Assembly: GCF_014202575.1 (NCBI RefSeq)
Contig: NZ_JACHHB010000012.1
Location: 1 to 64,000, forward strand
DNA from: Texcoconibacillus texcoconensis
Lineage (GTDB): Bacteria; Bacillota; Bacilli; Bacillales; Salisediminibacteriaceae
Direction of reading: 5' to 3'
Length of the DNA: 64,000 nucleotides
Shown here one piece after another: positions 8,019-17,159 of the stretch (position 1 is its first letter; the number at the start of each line of letters is the position of its first letter). The notes under the pieces were generated by a model that was given only the letters and a program-made list of their open reading frames with translations, was not told where the DNA came from and ran no database searches. A program made the position numbers and the translations under genes.

Positions 8019-8627
8019 TCATGACATTCTAGGGTGCATAAGCATACGATCTAAAGTCTTTACTAACTCCTTTAATTCATCTTTCACTTCTGCTTTCTTT
8101 GTTGAGTCATGACTTTCCATTGCTTCGTAAAGCTCCATTAACCGATAATCAATTTCCATTTGCAAGATACGGCATTGAACGTCAGGATCAATATCTCGTG
8201 TACATAGCGTATAACGCTCAACATTTCGGTCTGTCTCCATAATGACCGACTCCCCTTCACCAATTTTCATCATTGAAACGATCTGACCGTTTTCAAACGA
8301 TGTCACATAAATTGGTCCTTCATTGACTGTTTTCACGATCGCTTGACCTTTGCCAACAGCAATTAATTCTTCGAGGGCTTCTGCCAATGGTTCACTTAAA
8401 ATCGAAATATAAGAAAAGGAGATCATGACCCCTTGGTCATTTTTTTCAATTGGTATCGCTACACTATCACCGTAACCATTGATATGAAGGTGCACTTTCT
8501 CCTCTTCATAACGCCAATGCAACGTATATTGTTTTTTCAAAAGAACATGGATAAATGGTTTGAGTGTTGCTTTTTTCGTATCTACATAAACGTCACGAAA
8601 CTCAGCTTGAAAAGAATAATCGGTCAT
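8019..8627 (-). CDS. Conserved-looking cytoplasmic protein of unknown function
   Basis: A 202-residue soluble protein that I do not recognise. There is no signal peptide or membrane segment. The N-terminal two thirds is a mixed beta pattern, and the C-terminal 60 residues are predicted helical and charged (DYRLMELYEAMES to VKTLDRMLMHPRMS). A good ribosome-binding site (AGAAGGAG) and its own terminator support it as a real gene. Neighbours (Nfu-like and BsuPI-like lipoprotein genes) are separated by terminators and give no functional hint. Confidence 0.75.
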   Translation of the reverse strand: MTDYSFQAEFRDVYVDTKKATLKPFIHVLLKKQYTLHWRYEEEKVHLHINGYGDSVAIPIEKNDQGVMISFSYISILSEPLAEALEELIAVGKGQAIVKTVNEGPIYVTSFENGQIVSMMKIGEGESVIMETDRNVERYTLCTRDIDPDVQCRILQMEIDYRLMELYEAMESHDSTKKAEVKDELKELVKTLDRMLMHPRMS

Positions 8628-8746
8628 AGCCTCGCTCCTTCTTATGCACTTCTTGATACTATCTTATGAAAAGAATCAAAAAAAAGAAGAACAATTCAGA
8701 AGGACAAAATGATTCTTTTTAAACCTTTACTTTACATCAGCAAGCA

Positions 8747-9235
8747 TTATTTACCTGCAAAAGATTGTGAAAGAAAAAATGCGTATTCATCTAGTGCTTC
8801 TCCATTTAATTCCGTTGCTGTTAAGAAAGCCTCTACTTGATCAGCACCTGCCAACTGATCGACTTCAGTTGAATGCTCCCATTCTAAATAGTCACCTGGC
8901 GCTACAACTTCTTCAATCACAACTTGCGTAAACACTTTCCCTTCGGAGAAACGATAAACCTCATCCTTGTTATCGTCGAGTACCCGTACATCAAATTGCT
9001 GCCCAGTCGGAAACAGAAGCGTCTTTTCAATGTCAGACTTATTTTCTAACCTTAATGTAACTAACCACTTGCTTCCTGTTATTGACTGACTCATGATAAA
9101 ACGCATGTTTTCGTTTTCCATAATCGCCTCCTCATCTTCAAGTGGCAATTCTTCATCTGTATCAGATGGTGCACATGATGCTAAAAACAACAGTAGAAGA
9201 AGAATGGATACTGATAGAGAGAGTTTCTTTATCAA
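8747..9235 (-). CDS. Lipoprotein with BsuPI (proteinase inhibitor-like) domain
   Basis: A 162-residue protein with an N-terminal signal and lipobox LASC (Cys21), a short acidic linker and a BsuPI-type beta-sandwich domain (WLVTLRLENKS, LFPTGQQFDVRV, VAPGDYLEWE). B. subtilis encodes the related intracellular proteinase inhibitor Ipi next to yitT. This copy is also next to yitT but is exported and lipid-anchored. The start is TTG 9235 behind AAAGGAGGGGG. The function could be protease inhibition at the cell surface or simple adhesion; this is inference. Confidence 0.8.
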   Translation of the reverse strand: MIKKLSLSVSILLLLLFLASCAPSDTDEELPLEDEEAIMENENMRFIMSQSITGSKWLVTLRLENKSDIEKTLLFPTGQQFDVRVLDDNKDEVYRFSEGKVFTQVVIEEVVAPGDYLEWEHSTEVDQLAGADQVEAFLTATELNGEALDEYAFFLSQSFAGK

Positions 9236-9305
9236 TTTTCCCCCTCCTTTTCGTAAGCTTGTTTCAGCTTATACAAGGTCTTTGGTAAATATGATGTTTT
9301 TATGT

Positions 9306-10151
9306 TTAATCATCTTTTCGAAACATGCCATGGATCCCTGTCGTTTGTACAAAATTCGTAAAAGCTTCGCTATCGACCTCATCGATAATTTGCTGTAACT
9401 GATATAGTTCATAACGGGTGATGACGATCATGAGCATTTCTTTATCTTCTCTTGTGTACCCCCCTTTAGCAGGAATTCTCGTCACACCTCGCGTCACTTT
9501 ACTATGAAAAGCTCGCTGAAGTTCTTCTGGTTTTTTCGTCACGATCATTGCCGTCAGCTTTACGTGACGTGTATGGACTGTATCAATAATTCGTGATGTC
9601 ACATAAAGGGTTAGTAATGTGTATAACGCCTTTTCTAAGTCAAATATTACACTTGCCGACATGACGATGGCGGCATTCATCGCAAAGAAATACATCCCTA
9701 CTGGCCGATCACTAACACGAGCGAGTAAAAGCGCGATAATATCCAAGCCGCCAGACGAGGCACCCATTTTCAGAACGAGTCCAGCACCAAATCCCCCGAT
9801 GACACCACCGAAAACGGAGTTAAGAATAATGTCATCAGAAATATGAACAATCGGAAGAGCTTCTAAAAAAAACGTCGTAAAGGCAACATTAATAAAACTA
9901 TACAGGGTAAAACTTTTCCCAACTTTCATCCACCCAATAATTGCAACGGGTATATTTAACAGGAATAACAAAATCCCGGGTGTAAAAAACGGCAAGAGTT
10001 CCGCCAAGATTTGCGCTAAACCTGTAAAACCACTAGCAAAAACATCTGCTGGAATGAGAAAGAAATTTAACGACCCAGCAAGTAAAATAGCGCCAACAAA
10101 AACAATCATAAACTTTTTTAATTCTTCTACGACATCTAACCTAGCTAACAC
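9306..10151 (-). CDS. yitT: YitT family membrane protein (DUF161/DUF2179)
   Basis: A 281-residue protein with five or six N-terminal membrane segments (FLIPADVFASGFTGLAQIL, GVIGGFGAGLVLKMGASSGG) followed by a cytosolic DUF2179 domain (TRGVTRIPAKGGYTREDKEML). The family is widespread in Firmicutes and its substrate is not established. It lies between yitV-like and BsuPI-like genes as in B. subtilis. The start is GTG 10151 behind AAAGGGG. Confidence 0.85.
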   Translation of the reverse strand: MLARLDVVEELKKFMIVFVGAILLAGSLNFFLIPADVFASGFTGLAQILAELLPFFTPGILLFLLNIPVAIIGWMKVGKSFTLYSFINVAFTTFFLEALPIVHISDDIILNSVFGGVIGGFGAGLVLKMGASSGGLDIIALLLARVSDRPVGMYFFAMNAAIVMSASVIFDLEKALYTLLTLYVTSRIIDTVHTRHVKLTAMIVTKKPEELQRAFHSKVTRGVTRIPAKGGYTREDKEMLMIVITRYELYQLQQIIDEVDSEAFTNFVQTTGIHGMFRKDD

Positions 10152-10187
10152 AACAATTTGTTCCCCTTTCTAACAATACTGCGTGAC

Positions 10188-10952
10188 TTATACGTGTTTT
10201 CCCATCCAATCTGTTACCTTGAGAAAACCAGTACGTGAAACTTTATGACCAACACCAGGCTCTCCTATCCAAACAAGCGCATCTGGATCGATATGAATTT
10301 CCTTCCAACGGTTATAGCATTCTTGAGCCCAGTGATTAGGAACAACATTGTCTTCATATCCATGCCAAAAAAAGAACGGAATATGCTTAACATCTTCCAA
10401 GTGTCCGACAATACTATATTTTCTAAGTTGATTCATCGTTGCTTCTTTTTCATCTATAGAAAGGGGCTCTCTTCCAAGGCGGGTACGCTCACCATCTAAT
10501 TGCCATTGTGCAAAAGCTTCGTAATCGGGTGCCCCCATTAATGAAGCACCCGCTCGCACCCATGGATAACGACGGAGCGCCCCTAATGTAATGATCGCCC
10601 CCATCGATGTTCCAAAAACACCAATTCGATCATCTAAAATTCCTACATCCTCACGTACATCTGCAACAATCGCATCCATTTCTTCAATGGTTTGGATCAC
10701 AATATTCCAAAAGTATAACTCGAACCTATGCGATAAGTGTGCTTGTCTGTCTCCATGGTAAATCGCATCTGGTAATAAAACGCGATAACCATTACGAGCG
10801 AGACGGTATGCATAATGTAGGTTATGTTCTTTTGCACTTGTAAATCCGTGATAAAACAAAATTAACGGTCTAGGGTGATTTTCACTTTCACAAGGGACTA
10901 CTTCTAATACTGGAATATTTGCTCGTTGTATTGTACGAATATTTACTGTCAT
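10188..10952 (-). CDS. yitV: Alpha/beta hydrolase, YitV-like esterase
   Basis: A 254-residue alpha/beta-hydrolase fold enzyme. The oxyanion/N-terminal motif FYHGFTSAKEHN is at 33-44, the nucleophile elbow GTSMG gives Ser116, and the probable catalytic His is His236 in GVGHKVSR. An acid near DNVVPNH completes the triad. Order and similarity fit B. subtilis YitV, a poorly characterised hydrolase. It is the first gene of the yitV-yitT-BsuPI block. ATAAAGGAG precedes the ATG. Confidence 0.85.
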   Translation of the reverse strand: MTVNIRTIQRANIPVLEVVPCESENHPRPLILFYHGFTSAKEHNLHYAYRLARNGYRVLLPDAIYHGDRQAHLSHRFELYFWNIVIQTIEEMDAIVADVREDVGILDDRIGVFGTSMGAIITLGALRRYPWVRAGASLMGAPDYEAFAQWQLDGERTRLGREPLSIDEKEATMNQLRKYSIVGHLEDVKHIPFFFWHGYEDNVVPNHWAQECYNRWKEIHIDPDALVWIGEPGVGHKVSRTGFLKVTDWMGKHV

Positions 10953-11019
10953 GTGCTTCGGCTCCTTTATGTAAAATGAAGTTAAAACACTACTTTACAC
11001 TAGAATATACATATATGAA

Positions 11020-11047
11020 AAGGAGGCTGGTGTGAATACCCAGCCCC
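11020..11047 (-). terminator. Terminator after the 89-residue protein gene
   Basis: A GGCTGG/CCAGCC stem (11025-11030 with 11040-11045) is followed on the minus strand by TCCTTTTC. It is a short but plausible intrinsic terminator. Confidence 0.6.
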
Positions 11048-11073
11048 TACTAAATGGAAAGCAACTTCCACGA

Positions 11074-11343
11074 TTATTGAAATTGTTGATTATAATAGGT
11101 CACTGAATAAAGCGCCCCTTCATCAACCATTTGATTATCTGCTGAATCATATGGATCTGAATGTCCTACCTTCACCATTTCGTAGTCTGTCGGCGCCTTT
11201 TCTTGAATGAGCTCCGTATTTTCCTTACGTCTAACAGATGAGAAGACCTTTTCACGACGCTTTTCGTTACTTAACATATACGTTCCTGATGCAACGACAG
11301 CGGTAACAATGGTTGAAATAAAAAATCGTTTTCCCAATACCAA
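11074..11343 (-). CDS. Small membrane-anchored protein of unknown function
   Basis: An 89-residue protein with one N-terminal hydrophobic segment (ISTIVTAVVASGTYML, about residues 9-24). A basic stretch (NEKRREKVFSSVRRKEN) follows, then an acidic, tyrosine-containing tail. The layout is reminiscent of YtxH-type proteins but the similarity is weak. The start is TTG 11343 preceded by AAGGGTGG. It is monocistronic with its own terminator. Confidence 0.65.
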   Translation of the reverse strand: MVLGKRFFISTIVTAVVASGTYMLSNEKRREKVFSSVRRKENTELIQEKAPTDYEMVKVGHSDPYDSADNQMVDEGALYSVTYYNQQFQ

Positions 11344-11420
11344 AATACATCCACCCTTCTTATAAGATTGGACCTTTGTGTAATACTCTATTCCCAGAAA
11401 CGTAAAACGTTAAACAAAAT

Positions 11421-11449
11421 GTATAAAAAGCCTTATGAAGATGATATTA
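11421..11449 (+). promoter_or_regulatory. Forespore-like promoter of the 45-codon gene
   Basis: GTATA (11421-11425) matches the sigma-F -35 GYWTA, and GATGATATTA (11440-11449) matches the sigma-F -10 GGnnAnAHTR except at the second G, with 14 bases between them. A start near 11456 would put the 5' end at the ribosome-binding site. Confidence 0.4.
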
Positions 11450-11471
11450 ATAATAGAAAGGAGGATTTCAA

Positions 11472-11609
11472 TTGCCTTATAATACAAAAGACAATAATAA
11501 AAAGCCCCAAGACCGACAAGCAAAACGCGAAGTAAAAAACATTCAAGAAGAAAAGAATCATGAGGAACGACATACAAATCAATATTCGAAAAAAACCGAT
11601 CACCTATAA
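11472..11609 (+). CDS. Small hydrophilic protein of 45 residues, possibly spore-associated
   Basis: A TTG start lies six to eight bases after AAAGGAGG. The product is 45 residues, extremely hydrophilic (K, N, E, Q, H, R rich; MPYNTKDNNKKPQDRQAK start, YSKKTDHL end) and without hydrophobic segments. A forespore-like promoter precedes it and a strong terminator follows, so it looks like a complete single-gene transcript. I do not recognise the family. A minor small acid-soluble spore protein is a reasonable guess. Confidence 0.55.
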   Translation: MPYNTKDNNKKPQDRQAKREVKNIQEEKNHEERHTNQYSKKTDHL

Positions 11610-11610
11610 A

Positions 11611-11668
11611 AAGAAGGTCAGTGAAGCCCTTCCATCTTCATGGATTAGGGCGAACAGCTGACCTTCTT
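11611..11668 (+). terminator. Terminator after the 45-codon gene
   Basis: An 11-bp inverted repeat AAGAAGGTCAG (11611-11621 with 11658-11668) has an inner GAAGCCCTT/AGGGC pairing. It may also act on the convergent rhodanese gene. Confidence 0.75.
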
Positions 11669-11701
11669 CATGTTTATTCATCTTCATTCATGTTTCGTTG
11701 A

Positions 11702-12070
11702 TTATTTATAAAGCTCTTTGGCATCGTGGACATGCCACTCATTGCCTTCTTTCTTTTCTTCATCCCATATGAGCATCCCACCGTGAAAATTAGTCACCTT
11801 ATCAAAACCTTGATCTTTTAAGTAGCGGGCTACTTTATGACTTCTGTTCCCACTTCGACAAACAAATATATGTTCTTTAGACGAGTCAAAATCTTGAGCC
11901 ATTTCAGGAATTGAATGCATTGGAATTAAAGGAACCCCTTCGATATGTCCCTCTTCATATTCTTCTGGTTCACGGACATCGATCACCACTTGATCATTGC
12001 GTTTTTCCATTATCACTTGCTTTAATTCTTCTATATCAATTTGTTTAACCCCTTCGAATTCATGAGCCAT
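11702..12070 (-). CDS. Single-domain rhodanese-like protein
   Basis: A 122-residue rhodanese domain protein. VIDVREPEEYEEGHIEG is typical of the fold, and the active-site loop CRSGNRS carries Cys71. It probably takes part in sulfur transfer or acts as a thiosulfate/persulfide sulfurtransferase in the cytosol. The preferred start is the ATG at 12070 (MAHEFEG), six bases after AGAGGTG. Upstream in-frame GTG and ATG codons overlap that ribosome-binding site. Confidence 0.88.
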   Translation of the reverse strand: MAHEFEGVKQIDIEELKQVIMEKRNDQVVIDVREPEEYEEGHIEGVPLIPMHSIPEMAQDFDSSKEHIFVCRSGNRSHKVARYLKDQGFDKVTNFHGGMLIWDEEKKEGNEWHVHDAKELYK

Positions 12071-12126
12071 GTTCATCACCTCTATACAATATTTTAAAAG
12101 ATACTTCTATGCATTCTTACATACGT

Positions 12127-13260
12127 TTACTCTTTTACTTCTTGTTTTTCAGCTTTTCGTTTCTTCTCTTCATCAGCTTGTTTTTTTAACTTGACGAGTC
12201 GATACGTATGGCTGACGATGACTTTTGTTATTGCATAAGTAGGTACGGCTAAAAGCATCGTTAAAAACCCGCCAAAACGTCCTGCTACAATTAGTAAAAG
12301 TAAAATCGTTAATGGGTGAACACGTAGTTTGTGCCCCATCACTTGCGGTGCAATCAAGTTGCTTTCGATTTGCTGAATAATGACAATCGATATGATCACC
12401 TTTAATAACATAAAAGGCGAATCGATAATGCCTACAATGGCTGCCGGAACTGCACCAATCCATGGACCAATAAACGGAATTAAGTTTGTGAACATCCCAA
12501 TTAATGCAAGAACTAAGGAGTAGTCAATCCCAATAATTGAGAATGCAATGAACATCATGACACCAACACAAAAACTTACAATAATTTGCCCTTGAATATA
12601 CGAGCTAAGTGCACCGTCCATGTCACGGAGAATTCTCTTACCTTCGACCGTTTGATCTTCTGGGAAAAGACGCAAAGTTTGATCCGGTAATTTTTCACCG
12701 TCCTTTAACATGTAAAACAATATGAACGGAATCATAATGAATATGAGCACCGTATTCGCAGCAAAACCAATAAAATTGGCTATATTTGATGTGATAATGT
12801 CGATGGCCATCCCTACGTAATCGGCAAGGTTTTCAGTGATCTCCTCAATCGAAAAGTCTTCTGTTTCTTGAAAGCGATTAAACCACTCTGTTTGTTGCAC
12901 TTCGATAAACAAATGACGTACTTCGTTTACTAAGGATGGTAAGTTATTAATCAAGTTATTAATCTGAACTTGAAGCGTTGGACCTACAAGCCAAACGACA
13001 AGTGCAAGAAGCCCTACCAACACCGATAACATCATTAAAATCGCTAATGTTCGGGGGATTTTTACTCGTTTATGTAACAAGTTGACAAACGGACGCAACA
13101 AATAAAATAAAACCCCCGCAATAATAATCGGGATAAATAATGTTTGAAAAGCGACCGTCACGGGTGTAAAAATAAACGGCACTTTTGTCGACAAATAGAT
13201 GATCAACAAAATGATGGCCGTTGCATATAAAAAGCGAAAAAACTTTGTTTGCGGCAACAA
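12127..13260 (-). CDS. AI-2E family transporter (PerM/UPF0118)
   Basis: A 377-residue polytopic membrane protein with about eight hydrophobic segments. Family signatures include FILFYMLKDGEKLP, SYIQGQIIVSFCVG and GMFTNLIPFIGPWIGAVPA, plus IESNLIAPQVMGHKLRVHPL. Family members are exporters or Na+/H+ antiporters, and the AI-2 role of the founder does not transfer automatically. A charged tail (KKQADEEKKRKAEKQ) ends the protein. The start is TTG 13260. Confidence 0.85.
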   Translation of the reverse strand: MLPQTKFFRFLYATAIILLIIYLSTKVPFIFTPVTVAFQTLFIPIIIAGVLFYLLRPFVNLLHKRVKIPRTLAILMMLSVLVGLLALVVWLVGPTLQVQINNLINNLPSLVNEVRHLFIEVQQTEWFNRFQETEDFSIEEITENLADYVGMAIDIITSNIANFIGFAANTVLIFIMIPFILFYMLKDGEKLPDQTLRLFPEDQTVEGKRILRDMDGALSSYIQGQIIVSFCVGVMMFIAFSIIGIDYSLVLALIGMFTNLIPFIGPWIGAVPAAIVGIIDSPFMLLKVIISIVIIQQIESNLIAPQVMGHKLRVHPLTILLLLIVAGRFGGFLTMLLAVPTYAITKVIVSHTYRLVKLKKQADEEKKRKAEKQEVKE

Positions 13261-13529
13261 CTAACACCTACTTTCTTACAATTGGGGTTATTATAACATA
13301 TATAATAATGCATTTCTTCGTTATGAACTTGGTATGTATGTCCGTATGATTGATTTTTGGACAATGACACAACCGATCATTTCAGAAACAGGCATGATGG
13401 TTGGGTCACCTTTTTTTCAGAACCTAACGTCAAGCAGGCAAACAAAAGAAAACCAACCGAGAATGTTAGCTACACGATTGGCTCTTCTTTGTTTTTTAAA
13501 GAGGCTTTTGAGAGCCCTTTACTCATACC

Positions 13530-14603
13530 TTATGATGTCGAAATCGAAGCTTCATTTTTCTTACAAGATTGACGTTTTACAAGACGATGAGGAATGATCA
13601 CCTGTTTTGTTTCTATTTCAGGATTCATAATTTTTTCAATTGCACAATTTGCTGCTTCATACCCTAAACCGTAAATATTGATATCAACTGTCGTCATTGG
13701 AGGGTGTGATAACTCAGAAATCAATACATTATTAAAGCTTATGATTGAGAGATCTTCAGGAACACTGATCCCCATCTCATCTAACATTCTTAAAACCCCA
13801 AATGTCATAATATCATCAGCAACAACAAGTGCGGTCGGCCTCTCAGGAAGGGACATTAAATCGATGACCGCCTCTTGCCCTCCTTCTTGTAATTCTTCGT
13901 GGAAAACGGTGAAATCATTTCTCACTGCTACTTCCGCATTTTCTAAAGCATCTTTATAACCTTCCATATGGTCAACAGTTACAACAAAGTCTAGATTACC
14001 ACCAATAAAAGCAATTCTTTCGTGGCCGAGAAGAAGGAGATATTCAGTTACCATTTTCGATGCACGATAATTGTCATTGTTAACATACGTAATATCCATG
14101 TTTTTTTCATCATATGGCCGGCCAATCACGGTAAAAGGAAAATGTTGTTCATAAAGATAATTCATCACTCGGTCGTTGACACGAGAATAAAGTAAAATAA
14201 TTGCATCAACACGTTTACCTTGGACCATATTTTGGACTTCTTGATAAATTTCTTCCTCCGTCTGTCCCGTCGACAAATATAATCCGTAATCTAATTCGCG
14301 AGCTTTTGAACTAATACCCCGAATAACTTCTGGGAAAAACGGATTTTGAAACGTTTTATTCGCAGAATTCGGCATGACAACTCCGAGTGTTTTTGTATTT
14401 TGATTTGCGAGGCTACGAGCATTAAAATTTGGATGATACCCTAATTCTTTCATTGCTTCTCGCACTTTATCTTTCGTTCGTTGGCTTATCCTTGAACTAT
14501 TAGCAATCACACGGGAAACAGTTGAAGGGGCTACATTTGCTCGCTTGGCCACATCTTTAATTGTAACGTTCATGGTTCCTTCTTCGCCCCCTTCGTATAG
14601 CAT
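13530..14603 (-). CDS. LacI-family regulator of the maltodextrin operon
   Basis: A 357-residue LacI/GalR repressor. The helix-turn-helix NVTIKDVAKRANVAPSTVSR opens the protein and the hinge ends at NFNARSLANQNTKTLGVVMP. A periplasmic-binding-like effector domain follows (DITYVNNDN, ERIAFIGGN, TALVVADDI). It closes the operon after the GH31 gene, so it probably senses a maltodextrin. GCAARCG-type operators at 17091, 20761-20925 and 22759 are likely targets. Start: ATG 14603 has the better ribosome-binding site (AAGGA, nine bases); ATG 14573 fits the family start. Confidence 0.88.
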   Translation of the reverse strand: MLYEGGEEGTMNVTIKDVAKRANVAPSTVSRVIANSSRISQRTKDKVREAMKELGYHPNFNARSLANQNTKTLGVVMPNSANKTFQNPFFPEVIRGISSKARELDYGLYLSTGQTEEEIYQEVQNMVQGKRVDAIILLYSRVNDRVMNYLYEQHFPFTVIGRPYDEKNMDITYVNNDNYRASKMVTEYLLLLGHERIAFIGGNLDFVVTVDHMEGYKDALENAEVAVRNDFTVFHEELQEGGQEAVIDLMSLPERPTALVVADDIMTFGVLRMLDEMGISVPEDLSIISFNNVLISELSHPPMTTVDINIYGLGYEAANCAIEKIMNPEIETKQVIIPHRLVKRQSCKKNEASISTS

Positions 14604-14662
14604 TTCACTTCTTCCTTTATTTTAGCGATCCCCTAGCGTGAATACAATCCAAATGTCAACGA

Positions 14663-17044
14663 TTACAAAGGGATTTGCAAAGCTACTTGCGTTGAGGATA
14701 CGTTCATATTTTTATCTTTTAACTTCTCTCCATTCACAAGGACATTTTCAACGTGACCTATTCCATGTATAACAAGTTGAATGCGAGTCCACTGCGGAGA
14801 AAAGTTGGTTACTTGTTTATCTACATCAAGATAAATATCTTGACCATCTCTTCGAACACTCACTTGATATTGTAAATATTCACCTTTCTTGTGATCGCTA
14901 GTTTCTCCATCATCATCGTAAATCTCACCACTCGCCTTACCACTTTCAGACAAGTATGCATATAACGTTAATTCCTCATCTTTATAAGCTGTTGATCTTT
15001 TTTTCGGACCATGGACAATGATGGCTCCTTCTCTTATAAATAGAGGTAAAGTGTCTAGTGGAGCTGAAACGAGATGATGTTTTCTTCCTTCATAGGTTTC
15101 CCCATTCCAATAATGAACCCATCTTCCTTCTGGTAAGTATACCACTCGGTGTTGGCTTTCAGGTTGCATGACCGGGGCGATGATTGTATGGTCTCCTAAC
15201 ATAAATTGATCATATAACTGATACGTATTTTCATCATCTGGGTACTCTAATATTAGTGGTCTCATAGCTGGTACCCCAGTTTCACTCGCTTCTTTAAATA
15301 AGCGATACCACTCAGGAAGCCATTGGTACCGTAAGTCGATATATGTTTTCGCAATTTCTTCGATTTCTTTTCCAAAAGCCCAAGGTTCTTGACGGTCGGT
15401 TCCGATTGCACTATGGTTCCGAAAGTACGGTGCAAACGCACCAAATTGCATCCAACGAGCAAAGAGTTCTCCGTTGGCATCGTATGCAAATCCGCCGACA
15501 TCTGCACCTGATAGTGGAACTCCAGATAACCCTAAATTCAGGCACATCGGAATCGCTAATTGAAGATGCTCCCAAAAACTTCGGTTATCTCCTGTCCAGA
15601 CGGCCGCATAACGTTGAACACCTGCATATCCTGCTCTCGTTAATAGAAATGGTCGTCGCCCATTTAAATGCTTTTTCATCCCTTCATAGGTTGACTGCCC
15701 CATAAGCATACCATAAAGGTTATGCAGTTCACGATGGGTTTTTGGGTCCCCATCATTATCATGCATGACATTGATATCCATGGTTTTGCTTTCGTTAAAA
15801 ACTGCTGGTTCGTTCATATCATTCCAAATGCCTTCTATACCAAGGTCACTGTAAAACTGGTGTTTATTCCCCCACCACCATCGCGCTTTTTCATTTGTGA
15901 AATCTGGAAACGCACTTGGGCCTGGCCACACATCACCAACGTAGTGGTTCCCCTCTAAGTACTTACAAAAATGCCCTTCTCGAACACCTTCTTGATAAAT
16001 TTCATATTCTGGGTCAACTTTTACACCCGGATCTACAATCGTGACGATCCGTATCCCTTCGGTTTTTAAGTCTTTTACTAATTGTTTTGGGTTTGGAAAA
16101 CGGTCTTCGTCAAATGAGAAGACACGATATTCATTCATATAATGAATATCTAAATAGACTGCGTCAAGCGGGATATCCTTATCAATGAAGTTGTTCACTA
16201 ATTGACGTACCTCTTCCTCACTTTCATAACTATACCTTGATTGATGATAACCGAGTGCCCATTTTGGTGGAAGAGGCATCGTTCCTGTTAGCCACGTGTA
16301 TTGCTGTAATACATCTTTCATTGTCGGACCAGCAAACATATAGTAATCTAATACCCCTGATTCAGCATGAAAATGGTACGTTTCCTCTTCTGATTTTATA
16401 TCAAAAGTTGTTTTTCCTGAATTATCGAAAAATGTTCCGCAGGCATGGCCTTGACGAAAGGTTATAAAGAATGGAATAGATTGATAGAGTGGGTCGGTTT
16501 CTGGGTTATGAGGGGCATAAACATCCGTATTCCACATGGTCAATTTTTCACCACGTTTATCAAGATAACCAGTCTTTTCCCCAAAGCCATAAAAGCGATC
16601 ATTTTCAGCTCTCATTTTATATGCAATGACTTCACCATTTTTCTTATAACCCATTCCGCGGGCGCTTTCCTTGGATAACACACGTCCCGTTTTATCTTGA
16701 ATATTTAGACGACATGGGTTGTACGTCACTTCTACATGTAACAATTCACTTTCAATAATAGAATGATCTGTTTCTTTTGTCTCATGAATGTCTATATTTT
16801 CAGGTTGACGAATGATTGCAGAAGTTGTTTTCATTTCTGGCCATTTTTCGGGGTCCATCGTCACCCGCAATATATCATCACGAACAAACGTTAACGTGAT
16901 ATACACATTCTCACATGTAATAAAGAATTGCTGTCCATCTAGGTGTTGATCAATCACACGACCTACATCTTTAAAACTAGTGTCCATCATATTTTGTTCA
17001 TTCCCAGGATGGATAGCATAACTTGTATCATCCATTTCCTTCAT
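14663..17044 (-). CDS. Glycoside hydrolase family 31 alpha-glucosidase
   Basis: A 793-residue GH31 enzyme releasing alpha-linked glucose from malto-oligosaccharides. The catalytic nucleophile is Asp409 in GIWNDMNEP and the probable acid/base is Asp486 in VWTGDNRSFW. A beta-sandwich N-terminal domain (FYGFGEKTG near 151-159) and a beta-rich C-terminal domain flank the barrel. There is no signal peptide, so it acts in the cytosol on imported sugars. It is fourth in the transporter operon, preceded by a long hairpin and a LacI-type operator half (17091). Its start has no strong ribosome-binding site beyond GGATGA. Confidence 0.93.
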   Translation of the reverse strand: MKEMDDTSYAIHPGNEQNMMDTSFKDVGRVIDQHLDGQQFFITCENVYITLTFVRDDILRVTMDPEKWPEMKTTSAIIRQPENIDIHETKETDHSIIESELLHVEVTYNPCRLNIQDKTGRVLSKESARGMGYKKNGEVIAYKMRAENDRFYGFGEKTGYLDKRGEKLTMWNTDVYAPHNPETDPLYQSIPFFITFRQGHACGTFFDNSGKTTFDIKSEEETYHFHAESGVLDYYMFAGPTMKDVLQQYTWLTGTMPLPPKWALGYHQSRYSYESEEEVRQLVNNFIDKDIPLDAVYLDIHYMNEYRVFSFDEDRFPNPKQLVKDLKTEGIRIVTIVDPGVKVDPEYEIYQEGVREGHFCKYLEGNHYVGDVWPGPSAFPDFTNEKARWWWGNKHQFYSDLGIEGIWNDMNEPAVFNESKTMDINVMHDNDGDPKTHRELHNLYGMLMGQSTYEGMKKHLNGRRPFLLTRAGYAGVQRYAAVWTGDNRSFWEHLQLAIPMCLNLGLSGVPLSGADVGGFAYDANGELFARWMQFGAFAPYFRNHSAIGTDRQEPWAFGKEIEEIAKTYIDLRYQWLPEWYRLFKEASETGVPAMRPLILEYPDDENTYQLYDQFMLGDHTIIAPVMQPESQHRVVYLPEGRWVHYWNGETYEGRKHHLVSAPLDTLPLFIREGAIIVHGPKKRSTAYKDEELTLYAYLSESGKASGEIYDDDGETSDHKKGEYLQYQVSVRRDGQDIYLDVDKQVTNFSPQWTRIQLVIHGIGHVENVLVNGEKLKDKNMNVSSTQVALQIPL

Positions 17045-17090
17045 CCTCCAATCAATAACGATATAAGTTCATCTTTGAATACTCTATACA

Positions 17091-17104
17091 TGCAAGCGGT
17101 TTCT
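17091..17104 (+). promoter_or_regulatory. LacI/CcpA-type operator upstream of the glucosidase gene
   Basis: TGCAAGCGGTTTCT shares 12 of 14 bases with the site before the binding-protein gene (TGCAAACGGTTTCA on the minus strand, 20912-20925). It lies 47 bases upstream of the glucosidase start, within the operon. Confidence 0.5.
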
Positions 17105-17110
17105 TCACTT

Positions 17111-17159
17111 ATATAAGATATGGGAAGGCTAAACAACAACCTTCCCATGCATCTTATAT
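17111..17159 (-). other. Long intercistronic hairpin between permease and glucosidase genes
   Basis: Inverted repeat ATATAAGAT..ATGGGAAGG pairs with CCTTCCCAT..ATCTTATAT (17111-17128 with 17140-17159), about 18 bp. No U-tract follows, so it is more likely an mRNA-stabilising or attenuating element than a full terminator. It overlaps the last codons of the permease gene. Confidence 0.6.

Noticed and set aside
12173-13267. Minus-strand ORFs inside the AI-2E transporter gene
   Set aside because: Alternative frames of the same DNA without translation signals.
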